A DNA stretch of 64,000 nt from JAYVYM01 sp046593925 (GCA_046593925.1 JBKJQN010000079.1:1-64000); one strand, 5' to 3'; counted from the stretch's first letter, positions 34,771 through 45,524 are shown. The notes: a model not told the origin generated them from the letters alone. Program-made: numbers and translations.

Positions 34771-34776
34771 TACATT
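34771..34776 (+). promoter_or_regulatory. possible -10 box for mfd
   Basis: TACATT fits TANNNT and would start transcription near 34783, only two bases before an in-frame ATG (34785), so the message could be nearly leaderless. No strong -35 box. Confidence 0.4.
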
Positions 34777-34850
34777 GACGGGGCATGCCGAGGTTTCTCT
34801 TGCCGCTGGTGCCCCTGACCCGTCCGTGCCCTGGAGGCCGCCCCATCGCT

Positions 34851-37800
34851 GTGCCCGGTCCGCTTTCAGGACTGCTCGATGTCATCTCGGGTGACCCCGC
34901 ACTGCGCTCCGCGTTGGATGCCGCCGGGAGCGGCTCTCCCGGGCTCGACCTCACGGCGCCTGCGGGGATGCGGCCGTTCGTCATCGCGGCCCTGGCCCGC
35001 CGTACCGGGCGGCCGGTGCTCGCGGTGACCGCCACGGGCCGCGAGGCGGAGGACCTGGTTGCCGCGCTCGGCAGCCTGCTGGACAGCGACCGGGTCGCGC
35101 TGTTCCCCTCCTGGGAGACGCTCCCGCACGAGCGGCTGTCGCCGCGGGCGGACACCGTGGGGCGCCGGATCGCGGTGCTGCGCCGCCTCGCCCACCCCTC
35201 GACCGACGCCGACCCGGCAACCGGTGCACTGGACGTCGTCGTCGCCCCGGTGCGCTCGCTGCTGCAGCCCCAGGTGCGCGGCCTCGGCGACCTCGAGCCG
35301 GTCGCGCTCGTGCAGGGCCAGGAGTGCGACCCCGACGGGGTCGTACGCCGGCTCGTCGACCTCGCGTACGCCCGGGTGGAGCTGGTGGAGAAGCGCGGCG
35401 AGTTCGCCGTACGCGGCGGGATCGTCGACGTCTTCCCGCCGACCGAGGAGCACCCGGTGCGGGTCGAGTTCTGGGGCGACACGGTCGAGGAGGTGCGGTG
35501 GTTCAAGGTCGCCGACCAGCGCAGCCTCGAGGCGGCGTCGCACGGCCTGTGGGCGCCGCCTTGCCGCGAGCTGCTGCTGACCCACGACGTCCGGGAGCGG
35601 GCCCGGGTGCTGGCCCAGACCCATCCCGAGCTGCGCGAGATCTGCGAGCGGATCGCGGACGGCACCCCGGTGGAGGGCATGGAGGCGCTGTCCCCGGTCC
35701 TCGTCGACGACCTGGTGCTGCTGGTTGACGAGCTGCCAGCCGGGACAACCGTGCTGGTCTGCGACCCCGAGCGCATCCGCACCCGGGCCCACGACCTGGT
35801 CCGCACCAGCCAGGAGTTCCTCGAGGCCTCGTGGTCCACCGCCGCGGTCGGGGGCGTCGCACCGGTCGACCTCGGCGCGGCTGCCTACCACTCCCTCGTC
35901 GATGTCCGTGAGCACGCCCGCGCGATCGGGTTGCCCTGGTGGTCGATCACCCCGTTCACCTCCGATGCCGAGCTCGAGGACGACACCGTCGTGCTGGCCG
36001 CCCGGCAACCGACCGCCTACCGCGGCGAGACCGGTCGCGCTGTCGCCGACGTCCGACGCTGGCTGGCCGACGGCTGGGCGGTCGTGCTGACGACGCAGGG
36101 CCACGGGCCAGCCCAGCGCGCCGTCGAGGTGCTGGCCGGCGAGGACGTCCCCGCGCGGCTGGTCGAGCGCCTGGACGACCCGCCGCCGCGAGGGGTCGTC
36201 ACCGTCACCACCGGTTGCCTGGACGTCGGCTTCGAGAGCGCGCTCCTGCGCACCGTCGTGCTCACCGAGACCGACCTCACCGGCAGCCGGGGCCTGGGCA
36301 GCAAGGACCCCAGCACCAAGATGCCGTCCCGGCGGCGCAACGCCGTCGACCCGCTGCAGCTGCGGGCCGGAGACCCCGTCGTGCACGACCAGCACGGCGT
36401 CGGGCGCTACGTGGAGATGGTGCAGCGTACCGTCGCCGGCGCCACCCGGGAGTACCTCATCCTGGAGTACGCCCCGAGCAAGCGGGGCCAGCCGGGCGAC
36501 CGCCTGTTCGTGCCGACCGACCAGCTCGAGCTCGTGACGCGCTACGTCGGCGGCGAGGCGCCGGGCCTGGACAAGCTCGGCGGCGGCGACTGGGCCAAGC
36601 GCAAGGGGCGCGCGAAGAAGGCCGTCAAGGAGATCGCCGCGGGCCTCATTCAGCTCTACAGCGCCCGGATGGCGTCACCAGGGCACGCCTTCGCGGCGGA
36701 CAGCCCGTGGCAGCGCGAGCTCGAGGACGCCTTTCCCTACGTCGAGACGCCCGACCAGCTCAGCGCGATCGACGAGGTCAAGGCCGACATGGAGAAACCG
36801 GCCCCGATGGACCGGGTGATCGCGGGCGACGTGGGCTACGGCAAGACCGAGATCGCGGTGCGGGCGGCCTTCAAGGCGGTGCAGGACGGCAAGCAGGTCG
36901 CGATCCTGGTACCGACGACGCTGCTGGTGCAGCAGCACCTCAACACCTTCTCCGGCCGGTTCGCGCAGTTCCCGGTGACGGTCCGGGCCACCAGCCGCTT
37001 CAACTCCGAAAAGGAGCAGAAGGAGGTGCTCGCCGGGCTCGCTGACGGCACCGTCGACGTCGTCATCGGCACCCACCGGCTGCTGTCCAGGGCCACGACG
37101 TTCAAGGACCTCGGGCTGGTCGTGGTCGACGAGGAGCAGCGCTTCGGCGTCGAGCACAAGGAGCACCTCAAGGGGATGCGGACGGCCGTTGACGTGCTGA
37201 CCATGAGTGCCACGCCGATCCCGCGGACCCTGGAGATGAGCCTGACCGGCATCCGCGAGATGTCGACCATCCTCACCCCGCCGGAGGAGCGCCACCCGGT
37301 GCTCACCTTCGTCGGTCCGTACGACGAGAAGCAGATCAGCGCTGCGATCCGGCGTGAGCTGCTGCGTGAGGGCCAGGTCTTCTTCCTGCACAACCGGGTC
37401 GAGTCCATCGAACGCACCGCAGCCCGGCTGCGCGAGCTGGTCCCCGAGGCGCGGATCGCCACCGGCCACGGCCAGCAGAGCGAGGACGCCCTGGAGCAGG
37501 TGATGATCGGTTTCTGGGAGAAGCACTTCGACGTGTTGGTGTGCACCACGATCGTCGAGAGCGGCCTGGACATCCCCAACGCCAACACCCTCATCGTCGA
37601 CAAGGCCGACCAGTTCGGGCTGTCGCAGCTGCACCAGATCCGCGGCCGGGTAGGGCGTGGCCGCGAGCGGGCTTACGCCTACTTCACCTACCCACCGGAG
37701 CGGCCGCTGACCGAAACCGCCCACGACCGGTTGACGACCATCGCCCAGAACACCGAGATCGGCGCCGGCATGGCGGTGGCCATGAAGGACCTGGAGATCC

Positions 37801-38438
37801 GCGGCGCGGGCAACCTGCTCGGCGGCGAGCAGTCCGGCCACATCGCGAGCGTCGGCTTCGACCTCTACATGCGACTGGTGGGCGAGGCGGTCGGCAGCTA
37901 CAAGCGCGGCCTCGCGGGTGAGCGGCCGCCCGACAACGAGGCGCCCGGCACCAAGGTGGACCTGCCGGTCGACGCGCACCTGCCGCACGCCTACGTCCCC
38001 GGTGAACGGCTGCGACTGGAGGCCTACCGTCGGATCGCGGGGGCCACCGACGACGCCGCACTGACCGCCGTGCGCGAGGAGCTGGCCGACCGCTACGGGC
38101 CGCTGCCGACGCCGGTGGAGAACCTGCTGGCCGTCGCCTCGTTCCGGGTCGCCGCCCGGCGGTACGGCCTGACGGAGGTCGCCCTGCAGGGCTCCCAGGT
38201 GCGCTTCCTGCCGATGCCGCTGCGCGAGTCACAGGTGCTGCGGCTGCAGCGGCTCTACCCGAAGTCGGTCGTCAAGCAGACCGTCGGCACCGTGCTGGTG
38301 CCGAGGCCGGCCAGCAAGCCCGTCGGCGGCCAGCCGCTGCGCGACGCTGCCCTGCTGGACTGGGCCCGCGGGCTGCTCGAGGCGGTGCTCGACGACAGTG
38401 TCGCCGCCGCCGGGGCAGCGTCAGCGGCCGCCGGGTGA
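34851..38438 (+). CDS. mfd: transcription-repair coupling factor
   Basis: ATP-driven translocase that removes stalled RNA polymerase at DNA lesions and recruits UvrA. 1195 residues from GTG 34851. In order: UvrB-like N-terminal domains (LFPSWETLPHERLSP, LDVVVAPVRSLLQP), the polymerase-interacting domain (RAGDPVVHDQHGVGRYVEM), the translocase with Walker A IAGDVGYGKTEIA, DEEQRFGVEHKEHLK and MSATPIPRTLEMSLTGIREM, then VESGLDIPNANTLIVDKADQ and QIRGRVGRG, and the C-terminal TRCF domain. An in-frame ATG at 34785, possibly leaderless, would add 22 atypical residues; GTG 34851 has GGAGG 13 nt upstream and matches the family N-terminus better. The choice is open. Confidence 0.95.
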   Translation: MPGPLSGLLDVISGDPALRSALDAAGSGSPGLDLTAPAGMRPFVIAALARRTGRPVLAVTATGREAEDLVAALGSLLDSDRVALFPSWETLPHERLSPRADTVGRRIAVLRRLAHPSTDADPATGALDVVVAPVRSLLQPQVRGLGDLEPVALVQGQECDPDGVVRRLVDLAYARVELVEKRGEFAVRGGIVDVFPPTEEHPVRVEFWGDTVEEVRWFKVADQRSLEAASHGLWAPPCRELLLTHDVRERARVLAQTHPELREICERIADGTPVEGMEALSPVLVDDLVLLVDELPAGTTVLVCDPERIRTRAHDLVRTSQEFLEASWSTAAVGGVAPVDLGAAAYHSLVDVREHARAIGLPWWSITPFTSDAELEDDTVVLAARQPTAYRGETGRAVADVRRWLADGWAVVLTTQGHGPAQRAVEVLAGEDVPARLVERLDDPPPRGVVTVTTGCLDVGFESALLRTVVLTETDLTGSRGLGSKDPSTKMPSRRRNAVDPLQLRAGDPVVHDQHGVGRYVEMVQRTVAGATREYLILEYAPSKRGQPGDRLFVPTDQLELVTRYVGGEAPGLDKLGGGDWAKRKGRAKKAVKEIAAGLIQLYSARMASPGHAFAADSPWQRELEDAFPYVETPDQLSAIDEVKADMEKPAPMDRVIAGDVGYGKTEIAVRAAFKAVQDGKQVAILVPTTLLVQQHLNTFSGRFAQFPVTVRATSRFNSEKEQKEVLAGLADGTVDVVIGTHRLLSRATTFKDLGLVVVDEEQRFGVEHKEHLKGMRTAVDVLTMSATPIPRTLEMSLTGIREMSTILTPPEERHPVLTFVGPYDEKQISAAIRRELLREGQVFFLHNRVESIERTAARLRELVPEARIATGHGQQSEDALEQVMIGFWEKHFDVLVCTTIVESGLDIPNANTLIVDKADQFGLSQLHQIRGRVGRGRERAYAYFTYPPERPLTETAHDRLTTIAQNTEIGAGMAVAMKDLEIRGAGNLLGGEQSGHIASVGFDLYMRLVGEAVGSYKRGLAGERPPDNEAPGTKVDLPVDAHLPHAYVPGERLRLEAYRRIAGATDDAALTAVREELADRYGPLPTPVENLLAVASFRVAARRYGLTEVALQGSQVRFLPMPLRESQVLRLQRLYPKSVVKQTVGTVLVPRPASKPVGGQPLRDAALLDWARGLLEAVLDDSVAAAGAASAAAG

Positions 38439-38527
38439 GATCCGGCATCCTCGCGGACCACCGGCCCAGCCGTGTGGCGCCACGTGGCAGGCTGGCCGGG
38501 ACCGCCTGTCGTCTGGAGGCCCCTGCC

Positions 38528-39580
38528 GTGACCCGCACCGCCCGACTCGCCGCCGTGGGAGCCGCCGCCGCCCTCGCGCTGACCGGCTGCGGGAATGCGC
38601 CGGTGCTGGCGGGTGCCGCCGTCGTGATCGGCAGCGGCCGGATCAGCTCCGAGGAGCTGGCGCGCACCGTCGACGAGGGGCTCGCCGACCCGGCGGCCGC
38701 GCAACTCGCCGCCGACCGGCCCGCCTACCAGCGTGAGGTCCTCGGCCGGCTGATCACGGCGAAGGTCGTCGACGAGGCCGCGCGCCGTCACGGCGTGACC
38801 GTCACGCCCACCGACATCGACGGGCAGTTCCGGATGATCGAGGACTCGGTCGGTGGCCCGCAGGAGCTCAAGACCCAGGCTGCGGCCGCCGGGCTCAGCG
38901 TGCAGCAGGTGCGCGACCTTGCTCGCAACCGGGCGCAGACGGCCGAGCTCGGGGCCGCGCTCACCGCTGACCTCCCGGTGTCGCAGCAGCAGCTCGAGCA
39001 GGCCTATCAGGCCGGCATCGACACCTTCGACCGGGTCCGCACCGCCCAGGTACAGCTCGCGTCGCTGGCCGACGCCCAGGCACTGCTGCCGGCAGCCACC
39101 GTGCTGTCGGACAAGGACTTCGGGGAGCTGGCCCGCACCCGCTCGCTGGACGAGGCCACGAAGGCCGCCGGCGGAGACCTCGGGCTGCTGCCGCGCAGTG
39201 CGCTGGCGACCGAAGGGCTCGACGAGTACGCCAAGGCCGCCTTCGCCGCCGCTGTCGGAGACACCTTCGTCGTTGCCTCCGCTCGTGGCGGCCACGTGGT
39301 GCGCGTGCTCGAACGACAGACCACCACCCTGGCGGCGGCCACCACGCAGCTGCGCCGCAGCATCCTGAAGCCACAGAGCGACGCGGCCGTGCAGCAGGCG
39401 CTGCTCGACGCCTCCACCGCCCTGGACATCAGGGTCAACCCGCGGTTCGGTGGGTGGGACACCACCAGGCTCGCGGTGACCCTGCGGACAGCCACGGGCA
39501 ACAACGAGCTGAGCAGTCCCGAGGCGCCCCCAGGCGGGCCCAGCGCGCCCGCACAGGACCCGCTGCTGCCGCAGCAGTGA
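38528..39580 (+). CDS. parvulin-type peptidyl-prolyl isomerase lipoprotein (SurA-like)
   Basis: 350-residue extracytoplasmic chaperone. GTG 38528 is set by GGAGG at 38515-38519. The lipobox ALALTGCGN gives the lipid-anchored Cys21. The SurA N-terminal helical domain follows (YQREVLGRLITAKVVDEAAR), then the parvulin region with ASLADAQALLPAATVLSDKD, DFGELARTRSLDEATKAAGG and GDLGLLPRSALATEGLDEYA. A disordered Pro/Gln tail ends the protein. Its stop overlaps the mazG start, as in the mfd-lipoprotein-mazG order of other Actinobacteria. It may help fold exported proteins. Confidence 0.88.
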   Translation: MTRTARLAAVGAAAALALTGCGNAPVLAGAAVVIGSGRISSEELARTVDEGLADPAAAQLAADRPAYQREVLGRLITAKVVDEAARRHGVTVTPTDIDGQFRMIEDSVGGPQELKTQAAAAGLSVQQVRDLARNRAQTAELGAALTADLPVSQQQLEQAYQAGIDTFDRVRTAQVQLASLADAQALLPAATVLSDKDFGELARTRSLDEATKAAGGDLGLLPRSALATEGLDEYAKAAFAAAVGDTFVVASARGGHVVRVLERQTTTLAAATTQLRRSILKPQSDAAVQQALLDASTALDIRVNPRFGGWDTTRLAVTLRTATGNNELSSPEAPPGGPSAPAQDPLLPQQ

Positions 39581-40578
39581 CCTCTTCCACGAAGCCGGTG
39601 ACTCCGGTGGGGCGCATCGTGCTGGTCACGGCGTCCCCACGTACCCCGCCGGGGGTGCTGACGTGGGCCGCCTGGCAGGTCCTGCGGGACGGGCCGGTCA
39701 TGCTGCCGGCCGGGCAAGACGGAGCAGACCCCCGCCAGGTGGCCGTGCTCCGGGAAGCGGGTGTGCTCGTCGAGGTCGTCGCGTCGGCCGAGTTGGCCGC
39801 GCTGCTCACCGCGCGGGCCGGGACCGGGCAGGTCGCCACCGCGCTGGTCGAGCCCGACATGGTCCCGGCCCTGTTCCGGGGCCCTGTCAAGATCGTGGTG
39901 GGCGCACCCGACCGGCCCGGGGCCCGGCTGCTCGACGTCGTCGAGGTGATGGACCGGCTCCGGAGCCCCGGCGGCTGCCCGTGGGACGCCACGCAGACGC
40001 ACCTGTCGCTGGCCCCGTACCTTCTGGAGGAGGCCTACGAAGCCTACGAGGCGCTCGAGGAGGCCGACCCGGCGGCCTTGCGCGAGGAGCTCGGCGACGT
40101 CCTGCTGCAGGTGGCCTTCCACGCCCGACTCGGCACCGAGGCCGCCGCGCCCTGGTCGATCGACGACGTCGCTGGTGACCTCGTCGACAAGCTCGTACGC
40201 CGGCACCCGCACGTCTTCGCCGGCGCTGACGCGGACGACCTCGAGAGCAGCTGGGAGCGGGTGAAGGTCGCCGAGAAGGGCCGCACGTCGGTGACCGAGG
40301 GAGTACCGCTCGGCCAGCCGGCGCTCTCGCTCGCTGCCAAGCTGCAGCGCCGGGCCAGCCGGACCGGCGCCCCCGTGCCGGCGTACGACGGTCTGGGCGG
40401 CGAGCTGTGGGAGCTGGTGCGGCGCTGCGCCGAGCACGGCGTCGACCCGGAGGCCGCCCTTCGCGCTGTCTCCCGCGAGTACCGCGACGCGCTCGCCGGA
40501 GTCGAGCGCAGTGCCCACGAGCAGGGCATCGACCCCGCAGGCCTCACCCCCGACGGCTGGCGCGCGAGATGGCCATGA
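39577..40578 (+). CDS. mazG: nucleoside triphosphate pyrophosphohydrolase
   Basis: House-cleaning NTP pyrophosphatase, 333 residues. The N-terminal third is a poorly conserved domain typical of actinobacterial MazG; the all-alpha MazG core begins at MDRLRSPGGCPWDATQTHLS and carries the metal-binding EExxE...ExxD array in YLLEEAYEAYEALEEADPAA followed by LREELGDVLLQVAFHARL. Also seen: KLVRRHPHVFAGADADD and WERVKVAEKG. GTG 39577 overlaps the stop of the parvulin gene. A lipoprotein gene starts ten bases before its end. Confidence 0.93.
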   Translation: MTSSTKPVTPVGRIVLVTASPRTPPGVLTWAAWQVLRDGPVMLPAGQDGADPRQVAVLREAGVLVEVVASAELAALLTARAGTGQVATALVEPDMVPALFRGPVKIVVGAPDRPGARLLDVVEVMDRLRSPGGCPWDATQTHLSLAPYLLEEAYEAYEALEEADPAALREELGDVLLQVAFHARLGTEAAAPWSIDDVAGDLVDKLVRRHPHVFAGADADDLESSWERVKVAEKGRTSVTEGVPLGQPALSLAAKLQRRASRTGAPVPAYDGLGGELWELVRRCAEHGVDPEAALRAVSREYRDALAGVERSAHEQGIDPAGLTPDGWRARWP

Positions 40579-41204
40579 CCAGATCGGCTGCCGCGGGGCT
40601 GCTCCTGGCCGGGCTGCTGGCCGGCTGCACGGCCCCGACCGCCGACGGGCCGCCGCCGCCGGCCGCACCCGCCTCCACCGCGGCTGACGGGACGGCACCG
40701 GCAAGCACTACCCCGACACCGGCTGTCACACCACCGCCCGACGAGCAGGCCCCGCCGGTCCTGGTGCTGCAGGGAGGTGGCCTGGGTCTGCTGGCAGCGG
40801 ACTCCTCGGTGCAGGTCCTCGCGTTCGGGACGGCTGCCCCGGACGCGGTACGCCAGGCCGTCGAGGACGCCGTGGGCCCGATGACCTCCGCACCCCGAAC
40901 GTGTGCGGCCGGACCCCGCACCGCCCTGACCGGCGACAGTTTCACGGTGCTCCTGGACGGCGACCACTTCGTCGGCTGGACCGACCTCGGCGCCGCCGAC
41001 CGTTCCCTCACCACTGCGGACGGTGTCGCCGAGGGCTCGCCGCTGCAGGCTCTGCAGTCGGCCGTGCCCGACGTCCAGGTCGTGAACGGCCCGGCTGGGA
41101 CCACCTGGACGAGCGCGACCGGGTTGTCCGGGACGCTGTCCTCGCCCGACCCGACGGCCACCGTCAAGACGATCTCCGGAGGGCAGAGCTGTGTCGCGCC
41201 ATGA
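40569..41204 (+). CDS. putative lipoprotein of unknown function
   Basis: 211 residues. Short signal with lipobox GLLAGCTAP (Cys20), then a Pro/Ala/Thr-rich linker to about residue 62, then a compact domain (VLVLQGGGLGLLAADSSVQV through ATVKTISGGQSC) with three further Cys. No family recognised. ATG 40569 overlaps mazG by ten bases and its own end overlaps the next gene, so all belong to one transcript. Mycobacteria also carry lipoprotein genes between mfd and eno, but homology is not claimed. Confidence 0.75.
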   Translation: MAMTRSAAAGLLLAGLLAGCTAPTADGPPPPAAPASTAADGTAPASTTPTPAVTPPPDEQAPPVLVLQGGGLGLLAADSSVQVLAFGTAAPDAVRQAVEDAVGPMTSAPRTCAAGPRTALTGDSFTVLLDGDHFVGWTDLGAADRSLTTADGVAEGSPLQALQSAVPDVQVVNGPAGTTWTSATGLSGTLSSPDPTATVKTISGGQSCVAP

Positions 41205-41787
41205 CGGCGGGCTCGTCGCCACGGTCGTCCGGCTGCAGGTGCAGCGCTCGCCGCTCAAGCGGCGGCCGTCCGGCAGCGGACCGTACGACCCCCAGCCGCT
41301 GCTCGAGGTGCCCGCCCTGGAGGTCGGCCCGACCGGCTGCACCGGAGTGACCGGCGGCCCCGCACCGCAGCGGGTGGTCGACGTGCACAGCGCCGGGCAT
41401 CCACAGTCGCGGCAGGTGCGCGGGGTCAACGGGCTCTCGGTGCTGCCGACGGCCCATTATGCCGCGTTGCGGGAGCGGTACGGCTCGCACCTGGTCGACG
41501 GGGTGGCCGGCGAGAACCTGTTGCTCGAGTGCGGCCCGCTCACCGTCGCCGACCTCAGCGGGACCCTGCTGCTCGAGGTCGACGAGGGCGTGCTGGAGCT
41601 CACCGACGCGCTGGCCGCCGCGCCCTGCGTGGAGTTCACGCAGTACGTGCTCGGCCGCGAGACGGGCGACACCGGGCCGGCGGTCCTGGCGGCTCTCGAC
41701 GAGCTGGACGGCGGCGCCCGCGGCTTCTATCTGCGGGTGGCCGGGACGGGTGCTGTCCGGGTCGGCGCCCGGCTGTGGCGGGCCTGA
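41191..41787 (+). CDS. MOSC-domain-like protein
   Basis: 198 residues, cytoplasmic. The core VVDVHSAGHPQSRQVRGVNG and HLVDGVAGENLLLEC resembles the MOSC (molybdenum cofactor sulfurase C-terminal) fold, in which G-x-x-GEN is typical, but the conserved MOSC cysteine is not obvious. GTG 41191 has GGAGGG seven bases upstream and begins 14 nt inside the lipoprotein gene. A metal-sulfur role can only be suggested. It is followed by a 100-nt gap with a possible promoter for eno. Confidence 0.65.
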   Translation: MSRHDGGLVATVVRLQVQRSPLKRRPSGSGPYDPQPLLEVPALEVGPTGCTGVTGGPAPQRVVDVHSAGHPQSRQVRGVNGLSVLPTAHYAALRERYGSHLVDGVAGENLLLECGPLTVADLSGTLLLEVDEGVLELTDALAAAPCVEFTQYVLGRETGDTGPAVLAALDELDGGARGFYLRVAGTGAVRVGARLWRA

Positions 41788-41829
41788 CCGCCTCCTGCGC
41801 GCCTGACCCGGCGGCAGCCGGGCCCCCGC

Positions 41830-41835
41830 TAGTGT
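41830..41835 (+). promoter_or_regulatory. possible -10 box for eno
   Basis: TAGTGT, matching TANNNT, about 55 nt upstream of the eno start; -35 not clear. Confidence 0.3.
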
Positions 41836-41850
41836 CGCGGCAGCACCTAG

Positions 41851-43182
<1,332 letters not shown>

Positions 43183-43193
43183 AGATCGTCGCC

Positions 43194-43682
43194 ATGGACC
43201 GTCCCCGCCGTCCCGGACCGGGCGCCCGCAGCGTCCTGCGGCGATCCGAGCGCGTCCGGGGCCGGCGCCGCACAGCCGTCCCGTCCACGTCGGCCGGCCC
43301 CTCGGTCGGGCTGACCACCCGGGCTGCCGCGCTGGGCCTGGTGCTGTGCGCGCTGGTCATCAGCGCGGCGCTGCCACTGCGTGAGTACCTGGCCCAACGT
43401 GGGCGCATCGCCGAGCTCGCACAGTCGCAGGTCGAGCGGACGGCCCGCGTCGCGGACCTGCAGCGCCAGCGCACGCTGCTCGACGACCCGACCTACGTAG
43501 CCTCGCTGGCCCGCGAACGGCTGCACTTCGTCAAGCCCGGCGAGATGTCGTACGTGGTGATCGGGCCGCAGGCCGCAGTGGTGCCCCCGGCGACGGAGAC
43601 GGTCGCGCCGGCGGGCTCCGAGTCGCCCTGGTGGTCGCAGCTGTGGGGGAGCGTGCGCGCCGCCGACGCGACGCCGAGGTGA
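43194..43682 (+). CDS. ftsB: septum formation initiator family protein (FtsB/DivIC)
   Basis: Bitopic division protein that joins the FtsQ-FtsL complex at the septum. 162 residues: basic cytoplasmic N-terminus of about 45 residues, one membrane segment (AALGLVLCALVISAALPL), an outside coiled coil (REYLAQRGRIAELAQSQVER and on) and the conserved short motif LARERLHFVKPGEMSYVV. The tail is variable. Ends GTGA, overlapping DUF501. Confidence 0.9.
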   Translation: MDRPRRPGPGARSVLRRSERVRGRRRTAVPSTSAGPSVGLTTRAAALGLVLCALVISAALPLREYLAQRGRIAELAQSQVERTARVADLQRQRTLLDDPTYVASLARERLHFVKPGEMSYVVIGPQAAVVPPATETVAPAGSESPWWSQLWGSVRAADATPR

Positions 43683-44182
43683 GCGAGTCAGACCAGTTCG
43701 ACCGCCGCGCCGTCGCCCTTCAGCTGCGCCGACCGCCGCGCGCGATGACGGGCGTGGCGTCGCGCTGCGCGTGCGGGCTGCCGCAGGTCGTGGTGACCCG
43801 ACCGCGGCTGGACGACGGCACCCCGTTCCCGACGCTGTACTACCTCACCTGCCCCCGCCTCGCGTCGGCGATCGGCACCCTGGAGAGCTCGGGGCTGATG
43901 CGTGAGATGACCGCACGGCTGGCGACCGACGACGCCCTGCTGGCCCGTTACGAGGCGGCTGCCACCGACTACATCGCCAGGCGCGACGCGCACGAGGTCC
44001 TGACGGGTGTGCCCGCACAGGGCGGCATGCCGGCCCGGGTCAAGTGCCTGCACGTGATGGTCGCCCACAGCCTGGCCGTCGGCCCCGGGGTCAACCCCTT
44101 CGGCGACGAGGCTCTCGCGCTGCTGCCCGACTGGTCCGGCCGGGGGCCCTGCGTGGACCCTGACCCGACGACTTTCGCGTGA
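43679..44182 (+). CDS. DUF501 domain protein
   Basis: 167 residues, cytoplasmic. Conserved features of the family are visible: CACGLPQVVVTRPRLDDGTP, FPTLYYLTCPRLASAIGTLE, and PARVKCLHVMVAHSLAVGPG with the Cys-His pair, then NPFGDEAL and a C-terminal GPCVDP. The role is unknown, but the gene is locked between ftsB and ppx in most Actinobacteria. GTG 43679 and its stop both overlap neighbours by four bases. Confidence 0.92.
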   Translation: MSESDQFDRRAVALQLRRPPRAMTGVASRCACGLPQVVVTRPRLDDGTPFPTLYYLTCPRLASAIGTLESSGLMREMTARLATDDALLARYEAAATDYIARRDAHEVLTGVPAQGGMPARVKCLHVMVAHSLAVGPGVNPFGDEALALLPDWSGRGPCVDPDPTTFA

Positions 44183-45141
44183 CGCGGGTTGCCGCACTGG
44201 ACTGCGGCACCAACTCGCTGCGCCTGCTCGTGGCCGACATAGACGGCGCCCACAAGACCGACGTGCACCGCGAGATGCGCATCGTGCGCCTCGGCCAGGG
44301 GGTGGACCGCACCGGCGAGCTCGCCCCCGAGGCGCTCGAGCGGGTCCGCGTCGCCCTCGTCGCGTACGCCCAGACCTGCCGCGACCTCGGCGTCGAGGCC
44401 ACCCGGCTGGTAGCCACCAGCGCCACCCGCGACGCCCGCAACCGCGACGCCTTCACCGCCCTGGTGTACGACGTGCTGTCGATCCACCCCGAGGTCGTCA
44501 CCGGCGACGCGGAAGCCGCCCTGTCCTTCGACGGAGCAACGCGCGGTCTGGACCGGGCGGACGGGCCGTTCCTGGTGATCGACATCGGTGGGGGCTCGAC
44601 GGAGTTCGTGCTGGGCACCGACCGGGTCGAGGCGGCGCTGTCGGTCGATGTCGGCTGCGTGCGGCTCACCGAGCGGCACCTGGCCGGCGACCCGCCGAGC
44701 GCCGACCAGGTGGGAGCGGCCCGCACCGACGTGGAGATCGCTCTCGCGCAGGTGCGTGCTGCGGTACCTGTCGAGCGGGCCCGTACCGCCGTCGGCCTGG
44801 CCGGCTCGGTGACCACCGTCGCGGCGGTCGCGCTCGGCCTTTCTGCCTACAGCGCCGAGCGCATCCATCTGTCCACGCTGGCCGCCGCCGACGTACGCGA
44901 GGTCACCGCGCGGTTGCTGAGGATGACCCGCGTGCAGCGCGCCGCGCTGCCGGTCATGCACCCTGGCCGGGTCGACGTCATCGGTGCCGGCGCCCTCGTG
45001 CTGGGGACCATCGTCGACGTCCTCGGCCTGACCGAGATCCTGGTCAGCGAGGCCGACATCCTCGACGGCATCGCCTGGAGCGTGCCGCAGCAGACATCCC
45101 ACCAGCAGCACCACGACCAGAAAGGGACAGGAGCGACATGA
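44179..45141 (+). CDS. ppx: Ppx/GppA family exopolyphosphatase
   Basis: ASKHA-fold phosphatase that trims inorganic polyphosphate or converts pppGpp. 320 residues, the short actinobacterial form without the C-terminal HD-like domain. Motifs: VAALDCGTNSLRLLVADIDG (phosphate loop 1), LVATSATRDARNRDAF, VTGDAEAALSF and the second loop FLVIDIGGGSTEFVLG, then VGLAGSVTTVAAVALGL. GTG 44179 overlaps DUF501; the stop overlaps the cupin ATG. Confidence 0.93.
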   Translation: MTRVAALDCGTNSLRLLVADIDGAHKTDVHREMRIVRLGQGVDRTGELAPEALERVRVALVAYAQTCRDLGVEATRLVATSATRDARNRDAFTALVYDVLSIHPEVVTGDAEAALSFDGATRGLDRADGPFLVIDIGGGSTEFVLGTDRVEAALSVDVGCVRLTERHLAGDPPSADQVGAARTDVEIALAQVRAAVPVERARTAVGLAGSVTTVAAVALGLSAYSAERIHLSTLAAADVREVTARLLRMTRVQRAALPVMHPGRVDVIGAGALVLGTIVDVLGLTEILVSEADILDGIAWSVPQQTSHQQHHDQKGTGAT

Positions 45142-45524
45142 GCAAGGCCGACTGGGTCAGCCGGGTCACGCGACAGGACAAGCCGTGGGGGCACGAAGAG
45201 CTCTTCGCCCTGGTTGACGGCAAGTTCTGCGGCAAGGCCATCCACGTCAGCGCGGGGCACGCGCTGTCGTTGCAGTACCACGAGCAGAAGGAGGAGGTCA
45301 TCAGCGTGCAGTCCGGCCGGCTGCGCTGCGAGGTCGGCCTGACCGAGGACGCGCTGGAGGTCTTCGAGCTCGAGCCCGGCGAGTCCGTGCACCTGCTCCC
45401 CGGCGTCCGGCACCGGGTCACCGCCCTGGTCGACACGGTGATGCTCGAGGCGTCCACGACGCAGCTGCACGACGTCGTACGGCTCGAGGACCGCTACGGG
45501 CGGCAGGGCACCAGCGCCCCCTGA
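45138..45524 (+). CDS. small cupin protein
   Basis: 128 residues, single cupin barrel. KPWGHEELFALVDGKFCGKA and SLQYHEQKEEVISVQSGRLR give the first motif (His, Glu), and ELEPGESVHLLPGVRHRVTA the second (His). The layout resembles the mannose-6-phosphate isomerase part of type II enzymes (KPWGxE start), so a sugar-phosphate isomerase or epimerase role is possible, but such short cupins have many activities. ATG 45138 has AGGAG upstream and overlaps ppx. Confidence 0.8.
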   Translation: MSKADWVSRVTRQDKPWGHEELFALVDGKFCGKAIHVSAGHALSLQYHEQKEEVISVQSGRLRCEVGLTEDALEVFELEPGESVHLLPGVRHRVTALVDTVMLEASTTQLHDVVRLEDRYGRQGTSAP

